Assembly: GCA_036346275.1 (NCBI GenBank)
Contig: CM070725.1
Span: 13,878,216 to 13,942,215 of the forward strand
DNA length: 64,000 nucleotides
From: Otatea glauca
Lineage: Eukaryota > Streptophyta > Magnoliopsida > Poales > Poaceae
Direction of reading: 5' to 3'
The position numbers and the translations under genes were made by a program. Positions 56,300 through 64,000 of this stretch are shown piece by piece; within the stretch, counting starts at the first letter, position 1; every line of letters starts with the position of its first letter. A model generated the notes under the pieces. That model did no database searches and was not told the origin of the DNA. It saw only the letters and a list, made by a program, of their open reading frames with translations.

Positions 56300-57420
56300 G
56301 AAACTTCATGGTTTAGAGAGAAGAAGGAAGCATAGGCAAGTAAAGGAACTTATACAGGGGAAACAGGTGTAACTTAAATTATTCAACAACTTTATTAATT
56401 TAGTAAAATGGTATGGTTGCTCTCAAGTGCTAAAGGCCATGCAGCACATACCAGACAATCATATACGAGAGTAATCAAACATTAAGACTCAACAACGACT
56501 CACACCTAATGGTGACTCTGAAAAAGACGCAACTCAAACACTCGAGTCTCGACACCACACTAACTAGACTCAAAAAGACTGACTCAACATTTGAGTCAAC
56601 TCTAAAAGAAAATAGACTCTCAGAAACTAAACCATCCGGGGTGCGGTCCTCCCGAAGGGTATCGCGGTGTGCGGCGCATAGGGGCAACCGTCCAGATGCC
56701 CTACAGCGAGCCGCAGACGATCGACCCCACCGACTCCGGGTCCTGTGGCTACTCGCTCCTTGTGCCGCCGGCTACACCGGTGCCTCTGCCTGGCTCCTCC
56801 GGATCCGGATCGTGCAGCTCCAAATCGCTCAGCTCAGTCCATACAGAGCCATCTCCGCCTCGATCCTCTCGCATGGAGTGAGCAAAGCCCTCCTGCAGCT
56901 TGAGTTCTCGCCTGCGTGACTCGCCGCGGGCTCTTCGCAGCCTCCCGGATCGCCTCGCCCATGGCCTCTTCCCGAGCGATGACATACTCGCCAAATGAGT
57001 GATCGTGGCGCCCTCCTCCAAGAGCTCCATCCTGCCGTGGCGATTATCTCGACGCGGGTGGTGACGAAAAAAGCGCCTCCAACTCGTGGAGTAGGTGCGC
57101 AATCCGCCGCATCGCGAGACGCGCCGCCTCCGGATCCCGCCTCAAATGAAGTCCTCCCGCGGTGATGTAGATAGGTCACCGCCTCGCCCTCTCCCGAGCA
57201 TATACGATGATCTTGACATCCCGTGCGATATCAAGTCCCCGCCTGCACTACATGCTGGTCCCCGATAGAGTGGCCTGTCAAGCCTCCAAGAAGTTGCATC
57301 ATGCGCCACGCCCGCGGCGAATCCTCCAAAGGCGCTCCACAGGTGTGGATCCTCCTCATCTGCCAAAAGGTATCCTCGCCAGCTCTCAAAATTTTAAAAC
57401 AAAGTAATCACGAGAATTTC
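56300..57420 (-). pseudogene. Element F leader region with degraded coding potential
   Basis: This GC-rich stretch precedes gag. Minus-strand open pieces include 57142-57366 (MADEEDPHLWSAFGGFAAGV) and pieces in other frames such as DPEAARLAMRRIAHLLHELE and FGEYVIAREEAMGEAIREAA, which look like real helical protein. A leader frame upstream of gag is plausible. I cannot name it, and the frame changes several times. Confidence 0.5.
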
Positions 57421-57553
57421 AGCAAAAAGGAATGAATAGGAAGAAGGGATGAGACAGGAGTGATTTTATTTTCTTGTTCACTTTTAGATTTAGAAAATAA
57501 TTTTCACCTTCCCAACGACCATTGTAACTAAGGGTATGTCCTACAGTCAGTAT

Positions 57554-57566
57554 GGCTCTGATACCA
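57554..57566 (-). other. Primer binding site of element F (initiator-Met type)
   Basis: The minus strand reads TGGTATCAGAGCC, five bases from the 5' LTR end (GGCACGACA). Confidence 0.93.
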
Positions 57567-57571
57567 CCTTC

Positions 57572-59904
57572 TGTCGTGCCCGGAATTTGAATTCCGAACA
57601 CCTTGTGTGATACACCACCCAGATCATGTCGTGCTCACAGATACAAGAGATGAATACCATCACACATACACAAATGGAAAATAACGATAATGTATTAAAT
57701 TCAAATTAAATCATAAGACCTTAAGGTCATCCTTACAATATTAAGCCACGCAGGGCTAAGTTCAGAGTAAATAAATAATAGCAGCGGAATTATAAAATTA
57801 TTCGTGGCGCCTCGCTTGCCACAGTAACCGATCGGCCTTCCCCCTAGTTAGTCGGGTCGTCATTCTTCTCCTCATACGCTTGCGGTGCTTCATCTTCTGA
57901 TATTGTGAGTATGGAGGGGTGAGTACATTGGTACTCAACAAACTATGCACAGAATGCAACCTAATATGCTACATACCAGGCTTATTCCAATGGAATGGCT
58001 TAAAGGGTAATTTGCAATAAACAACATTTAACAAGTACATAGGTAGATTCAAAAGCAGTAAAAAAACAAGTAGAATTAACAATAACTTTTTCAGATGTTA
58101 CGTAAAAGCATTTCCACATCCTAATCCATACTTCCATCAACTTTATCTTTTAACCCAACCACATTTTTAATAAAGTCTAACTCTTGACCGTAATCCCCGA
58201 GCAATGTCCAATACCGTGGACACGGCTATTCGAATAGTTTGTACACTCTGCAGAGGTTATACACTTTACCCACACGATATAGTTAAACACCACACAGGCA
58301 AGTAACCATAACAAAGTCTTTCCGAAACTTCTATCCTCGCATACGCACCTCCCAGATAGTCCCCATCGTCCCTTCCGCTTTATGGAGCGGAAGTACAGGC
58401 TAACGATACCGCTGAAGAGATGTAAGACCGATCCGTAAACACTACACCCTTCTTTCCACATCCACAGCCTACAAAACCACCCGAGGTCTCACATGCTAAG
58501 ACTTCTAATCATACTCAACTAGGTCTATCCCATACCGCATATGTGGTTGCATGTTAGGCCCAGCTCAAAGGCTTGCAAGGTTAAGTCCTTAGGTTGACCG
58601 TGGCAAGACTACCCAAAGTTCACAAAACCAAATTCAACAACATCACTCCCATGTGCCACATCTGGCCCTCCATTAATCACTTGCCACTTGCCACAGTCTA
58701 AATTATTTTACCACCCTGGTTGGTTACCATGCACCGTGTGCCATCAATAACATCAAGACACGTGTCACATTCTCGAAATGTCTTTCATATTTCATTAGTC
58801 AATATTTCATCTTTTCCATGAAACAGTGTCAATGAAGTGCACCGCTTGGCTAAGCATACCTTCTTCGTTCTAACCATTTCCCGTTGGTGACTAGTATTGA
58901 CCAATTTAATAGTTTCCATCTTAGGGTGACAATGAATTAATGGCATACAAATACTAGGAACAAGGAATCGATAACAAGTGGTGATTTAACTAAACCCAAA
59001 TTACTTTGAAGCTTTTATGATTTAATTAGCATGCATAATTTAAATCAACATAATATTTAAAAACATTAGGAGCAAGATGGTCAAAGCATAACTTGCCTTT
59101 GTAAAGCAGCGAGTCTTGGTCTAGGTCTTGGTCTGTTGCTTGATCCTCGAAATCCGCGTCCTCACACAGCTCGACGTCTACGCGTAACAGATAAGAACCA
59201 AATGAATACGCAAAACAACGTACAAACACACATTCAGAAACTACTGCAAATCAAACGAATTCATAACGTTATGAAAACTTCCAGATAATTAATTTAGCAT
59301 TTTCTAAGGTTTATAAAATTTATTTTGACATTTTTGGACATATAGTTTAGGAGCTACAAAAATCGTCAGTTTGGACTTTCCATGAATATTTTAATGGTAC
59401 AAATTTATTTGTAAAATTTTAGTAAAATTAACATAGCTAGGTGCTGACTTTTACTCATTTAAAAAATTTGTCTCACGCAGATTGGACTTATAACGAATTT
59501 GTAATGAAAATAACAAAATTTCGTGTTTTCCTAGAAATGTTTACGTACAACTAGTTTTGAACATGTATGATACTGTTCATGGCGTATTATGCGTATTCTT
59601 CTGTTGTTGCCTGTTGCTTGGCTTGCTTTGGTTACGGAAAAAAAATAGAAAAGAAACGCAAGGCCAGGTCTGTGCGAACGGCCGGCGAGCACGCGGGATC
59701 GGCGAACGGCGGCGATAGCAGTAGGGACGGCGGCGGCGACAAAGAAGAACGACGGCAAGCGCGATAAAGAAGAACGACGCATGGTGGCGACAAACAGCAT
59801 ACATTCCTAATATATATGTATATACATGCCTAACATATACATACATGCATGCGTTCTAATATAATCGTAGATATGCATATAGGAAATTATATACGCTAAT
59901 CATC

Positions 59905-59971
<67 letters not shown>

Positions 59972-60965
59972 AAACATGCATGCGTTTTGTTATATATACA
60001 TATATACTTGCATTCGCCTGACACAAAAGAAAGATAAGGGAATACTGGTCGGCAGCAGGTTGCAACGCACACCGTCGGCGCAGGAAGAGGCGTGGCCGGA
60101 GGGTGCGCCGGCGTTGGCGAAGTCCGCACGAGGCGATGGAAGAAGGTACGCGATCGTCCGGGCAAGGGAGGCAGGAAGATGTGGATGTAGAGGGAAAAAA
60201 GACAGAAAATTCTCATTGGTGTATGCGTGCAAGAGGAAAAGATGGCTGGAAGGAAGGAAGGCAGGACCTTGAGTCATGCGTGCAGGAAAAGAAGGAAACA
60301 AATGTGTTAAGGAATTGTCACATTACATGCATGGAGGTAATGACCAATTAGCATGCATGTGCATTCAGATGAGAAAGGAAACGGTCAGATTAACCAATGT
60401 AATTCATGCATACAAGAGGTTCCATTGCTAATTCATTTGCATTACTAATTCACTCAGATAGGAACGGAGATCAAGCCATCAATGGTCACGTTACATTTTG
60501 AAAGGAAAAACAAGAGCCGATTCTGCTTTAAATTAAATAGCATTGAAACAAAACACGATTATGATACAATAATGAAAGGCCCCAAAAATCTTGGAAAGAT
60601 CCCTAAAATACTTGGGAATATTTGGAACCTAGCGGTTGGTTTCGTGATTTTTCGATATATAGATTTTTCATAAAATTCTTTTAGTGAATCGACACTTGTA
60701 TGATTTTTATAAAATCAACAACTTAATTTATAGATCAAGTTTTTGAAAATATTTGAAAGGGACATTCTTGTTTTTCAAATGTCATTATTTTAAACTAAAT
60801 TTTAAAATTTTATGCGCACGTGACACACACAATCTTTATTTTATATGATTAACTCAATACGGCTTAAGTTCAAATTAACTTCAAAAATTCCAATTACATA
60901 CCCGAAAAATTCTATTAATTCTAGAATGCCATAAATATATTAAAAGCAAATTTTGGGACGTTACA
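57572..60965 (-). repeat. Element F 5' LTR (3.39 kb)
   Basis: The full partner of the split 3' LTR. It begins TGTCGTGCCCGG and ends ACGTTACA on the plus strand. Compared with the 3' LTR it has an expanded (TA)n at 59908-59969 and many differences at CTG/CAG sites in 57590-58450 (for example CACTGTCCC versus CATCGTCCC). Confidence 0.95.
59908..59969. repeat. (TA)n microsatellite in the element F 5' LTR
   Basis: About 31 TA units. The same place in the 3' LTR (50705-50723) has about 9 units, so the tract grew or shrank after insertion. Confidence 0.97.
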
Positions 60966-61790
60966 CCTGGCCGTTCTCGACGTGAGGCCTCGACATCCTC
61001 GGCCCCTTCCCGAGGTCTGTTGGGGGAAGAAATTCCTGTTCGTCGCCATCAACACCTTCTCGAATCGAGGCTGAACCGGTCTCCGCTATCACCGCCAAGG
61101 CCGCGGTAAGGTTCTTCTGTTCCTTCGTGGTCACGAGGTATGGAGTCCCTTGCAGGATCATCACCGACAACGGAACCCAGTTCACCAGCGAGCTGTTCCA
61201 AGAATTCTGCGCAGACATGGGGACCAAGGTCTGTTATGCCTCGGTGAGCCATCCTTATAGCAACGGGGCGGTCGAGCACGCCAACGAATAGCTCATCCAA
61301 GGCGTCAATAAACGAGTTTTTACTGAGCTCGGTCAGCGCGGTCGGGCCTGGGTGGACAAGCTTCCCACCGTCCTTTGGTCCGTCCGCACCTCTCCAAGCC
61401 GGGCAACGGGGCGAGCCTTTCACCTGCCTTCGGCCGAGGCCGCCCCGCCATCGAGGTCGCGCCACCCGTCGTGCAAGCTCGGTCGACCAGGTCGACCTCG
61501 AGTAGGAGCGATCCCTTGACCTCGCCCTAGCGGAGGAAGTAAGGTGTCGCGACATCGCCGCGCCGCGCTACCCGCAAGATCTCCGCAGACACGCCGCCGA
61601 GCAATACGACCTAGGGGCTCCACATCGGGACCTGGTCTTAAGATTTAATCCAGACCGGTCCAACGCCAACAAGCCGCCCTCACTGGGGAAGGTCCCTATA
61701 GGATCGCCTCAGAAAGTCGCGTGGGAGCTTACCGCCTAGCGACCCCGGCGGCGTGGAGCTCACTAACTCGTGGAATGTGGACCACCCGAG
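60966..61790 (+). pseudogene. Element E integrase, remainder after the insertion of F
   Basis: The sequence continues the frame cut at 37402. In one frame RYGVPCRIITDNGTQFTSEL (second catalytic Asp), LFQEFCADMGTKVCYASVSH and SNGAVEHANE (catalytic Glu) are open, followed by a stop, then LPTVLWSVRTSPSRATG. The C-terminal part (61400-61790) is degraded: EGPYRIASESR at about 61680 and a WNVDHPRFYA-like end near 61775-61800 in different frames. The first catalytic Asp region lies at about 60975-61010 (GLDILGPFPR in one frame). Confidence 0.87.
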
Positions 61791-61799
61791 GTTTTATGC

Positions 61800-64000
61800 C
61801 TAATGCTCCCTCCTTCTATTTTGAGATAAGATGTTTTCCCTTATCATCATGCTTGGCTCCCGTATCTCGAGCAAACACGACCCGGGCCATGGCCCAGACA
61901 CCTACCCCCGGGTGTCGATTGCGCGGTAAGCCGATCCTCATCGCAGTAAGCCAACTATCCCCCCGTCGCGAGTTCTGCCCCGGCAGTCGCGCCCGTCGAC
62001 CCGCCGACCTCGAGATACTCGAGTTTCGGCCCTCAGGCCCCTTACTCAAGCTAGCACGATGGTCCCGTGATCCACCTCCGGGGTTGAATACGCGGTAAGC
62101 TGATCCTCATCGCAGTAAGCCGACCATTCCCCCGTAGTAGGGCCCGTACCCGGGACCGTCGTCGGTAAGGGCTTCGAGCTAAGGGCCTTGGCCTAGTTTT
62201 TCCCTCACGCTAAATTGTGCTGCTTTATCGTCTCCTTTTTTCCTCTTATGCTTTTCCCTGTCTCGAGCGAATATGTCTAAAGGTTGTGATGCGAGGGACC
62301 GACATCGTGGGCCTGACGCGCAGAAGTCGATCTCCCCGCAAAGAAAGTCCATCCCGCATTCGCGCCGAGCGCTCGACCTCGAGACGTAGGGGTCTCGGTC
62401 CGCGCACCCCTCGCTCAAGCTGGGATCTCGGCCTCGTAACTCGCCTCCGGGGGACGAAAAGCGCAATAAGCCGATTCTCATCGCAGTAATCCGACCATTC
62501 CCCCCGTTGTAGGGGACGAGCCCGAGATTATCCTCGCCACAGGGGTGCCCAGGTCTTCAAATCTTATGTCGCCATACTCCTAACCAGTATAGGCCTAGGC
62601 CTATGATAAAAATTCTCCTTCATTTCCGATACTAACCTCTTTTTGCCTCTCGAGGGAAGTGACGTCAAGTCACAGCCCCAAGTTGTAGGTTCTTCCGCCG
62701 AAGGTCGAGCCGTTTTGAGACCTCGGGCCCGGGGCTCCTTCTGCTTTCTTTCGGCTGAAAGTCTTTTTTCCATATAAAATGTCTCGAGCGGCGCGACCCC
62801 GCGGCGTGACCATAAGGGCAACCATAAGATCACGCGGTGAGCTCCCCCTCGAGACGTCCATGCGTGATCTGTTTTGCAGCACCGAGGGTCGCGTTCTCTA
62901 GGTTCGCCTCGGGGATGACCGAGCCTGATGCAGGTTCGGGCTCGGAGGTCGCAATAAGGTGATCGCATCGGATAAGCCGCCCTTCTCCCGTGCCGCCAAC
63001 CATTGAACGCTCGGGGCGCCCGAGCCCGACGATTCCCGGCTCGAGGTCGCAGCTTAAATTCACCGCCGGATGACTCGGCCGCGATAAGCCGGCAGATTGC
63101 AATAAGCCACCATTCCCGTGGCTGTGTTTGAATTTCTAAACCGCTCTAGGGAGCCCGTCCCCGAGCTTGAGCATTTCCTAGCTTGTCGGGCTGGACTTGA
63201 GGCCTAAACCTGGCTCGAGCCTGATGCACTTCCAGGCCGGCCAGTCCGAGTTGTGCCCAAAGCCTGATGCATTTCCAGGTTCGGCCTCGGTCAAGCACCC
63301 CGAGCCTGATGCATTCCCGGGCTCGGAGGTCGCGGTTTCTAAGTTCACCAATGGGGATGACTCTGGTCGCAATAAGCCGACAGACGCAATAAGCCGACCA
63401 CTCCCCCACGGCCAAGCAGCCAGCTCGACCTAAAAAGCACAAGTAAGGGTTGTCCCCTTGTCCATCGATACTTGCGCCTCGAGCAATATGATCTCACGGC
63501 GTGGCCATAAGGACCACCTCCGGGAGGTTGACGCTACTGATGTAAGCCGATTCTCATCTCTACAAAGCTCCCTCTTGTCGCAGCCCGACTGCAGGTCACG
63601 CAGAGCGCCTCGCACTCGGGCGCTGTGTATGCATTCTGCGGCGCTTTGTTTTGCAAATACCAAGGTCACGCTTCTAGGTTCGCCTCGTGGATACCCCGAG
63701 CCCGATGCATTCCCGGCTCAAGGCCGAGTAAGGCGATCGTTATCGTGATAAGCCGCCCTTCCCCGTGCCGCCAACCATTGAACGCTCGTCGGGGTGCGCC
63801 GAGCCCGATGCATTACGGGCTCGAAGGTCGCAGTTTCTAAATTCACCGCCGGGGATGACTCCGGTCGAGATAAGCCGGCAGTCGCAATAAGCCGACCATT
63901 CCCCCATGGCCAGGTTCGAATTTCCAAACCGCCCTCCGAGGGAGCCCACGAGCTCGAAGCATTTCCGAGCTCGCCGGGCTGGACCCGAGGCCTAAACCTG
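61800..64000 (+). repeat. Element E post-integrase region with long-period repeats
   Basis: No coding frame is recognised. Words such as CGCAATAAGCCGACCATTCCC, GAGCCTGATGCATTCC and TTCGCCTCGGGGAT recur many times. One long unit is repeated: 62971-63212 and 63747-64000 match (for example GTGCCGCCAACCATTGAACG, ACTTGAGGCCTAAACCTGG versus ACCCGAGGCCTAAACCTG) with a period of about 775 bases. Shorter copies of GCGGTAAGCCGATCCTCATCGCAG start near 61920, 62090 and 62462. Tandem repeats in the region between integrase and 3' LTR are known for Tat-lineage elements. Open frames over it are repeat artefacts. Confidence 0.82.

Larger units (their letters stand above)
37403..60965 (-). mobile_element. Element F: Tekay/Del-type chromovirus inserted in element E
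   Basis: Minus-strand order: 5' LTR (57572-60965), primer site, leader, gag, protease, RT, RNase H, integrase with chromodomain, polypurine tract and 3' LTR (51768 to 49267 and 38310 to 37403, split by element D). Flanks CCTTG (37398-37402) and CCTGG (60966-60970) are the target duplication with one change. RT and RNase H are open over long stretches; gag, protease and the leader have frame breaks. Without D it is about 12.6 kb. Confidence 0.95.
31575..64000 (+). mobile_element. Element E: GC-rich Tat-lineage Ty3/gypsy retrotransposon, runs past the window end
   Basis: Plus-strand order: 5' LTR (31575-32415), Tat-type primer site, gag, protease, RT, RNase H, second RNase H and integrase to 37402; then the inserted element F (37403-60965); then the rest of integrase (60966 to about 61760) and a repeat-rich post-integrase region to the window end. 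The integrase frame resumes directly after F, proving that the two parts were one element. Stops in pol are mostly TAG, and the protease active site is lost, so it is dead. It is GC-rich, in contrast to all its neighbours. Confidence 0.93.

Noticed and set aside
62564..63840. Several overlapping open frames on both strands
   Set aside because: They repeat the same short peptides with the DNA repeat period and lack any domain.

Overview
The window looks like repeat-dense chromosomal DNA from a flowering plant, most probably a grass. Almost everything recognisable is a nested pile of LTR retrotransposons of families typical of monocot genomes: Tekay/Del chromoviruses, Tat-lineage Ty3/gypsy and Sirevirus-type Ty1/copia. 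There is also one Tourist-like MITE and one fragment of a host gene, phosphoserine aminotransferase. I see no intact host gene, no rRNA or tRNA gene, no CRISPR array and nothing bacterial. Element names A-F below are mine.

Layout. 1-9029: element A, an old, heavily mutated minus-strand Tekay-type chromovirus cut by the window edge; its 5' LTR is 5861-9029. 9030-10536: a Sirevirus-like solo LTR on the plus strand. 12137-12645: a rearranged Tekay-type LTR fragment. 12852-27213: element C, a 5'-truncated plus-strand Tat element with degenerate RT, RNase H, a second RNase H and integrase, and a 3' LTR at 26434-27213. Between integrase and 3' LTR, C carries a large antisense gene. This gene has a plant mobile domain (PMD), a serine-rich stretch, a basic segment, a coiled-coil C-terminus and at least three small introns. 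Two insertions split it: element B (16479-20698, a gag-only Tat element, TSD AGCCG/AGCCA) lies in one intron, and a 3.3-kb LTR-like unit (21160-24465, TSD CGCCG) lies in an exon. The 3.3-kb unit carries an unusual set of short hairpins that share the loop AACACAT.

27214-31574 is mostly unassigned sequence, with an internal fragment of phosphoserine aminotransferase (29431-30040, minus strand, with stops) and a MITE (30399-30762). 31575-64000 is element E, a GC-rich plus-strand Tat element running past the window end. Its integrase is split by element F (37403-60965, minus-strand Tekay chromovirus, TSD CCTTG/CCTGG). F's 3' LTR is in turn split by element D (38311-49266, minus-strand Sirevirus-type copia, TSD CACAT). 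The insertion order is therefore E, then F, then D. After its integrase, E ends in a GC-rich repeat region with a period near 775 bases.

How the parts relate. B lacks pol, but its LTRs and composition resemble C, so B looks like a non-autonomous partner of a C-like element. Decay is patterned: many in-frame stops are TAG where the family has Gln or Trp, as expected from deamination of methylated plant cytosines. In D and in F's 5' half, many frame breaks and LTR-LTR differences fall at CTG, CAG or CTCG motifs, so some apparent frameshifts may be sequencing or assembly errors. All family assignments rest on recognising protein motifs and terminal structures by eye; no database search was run.
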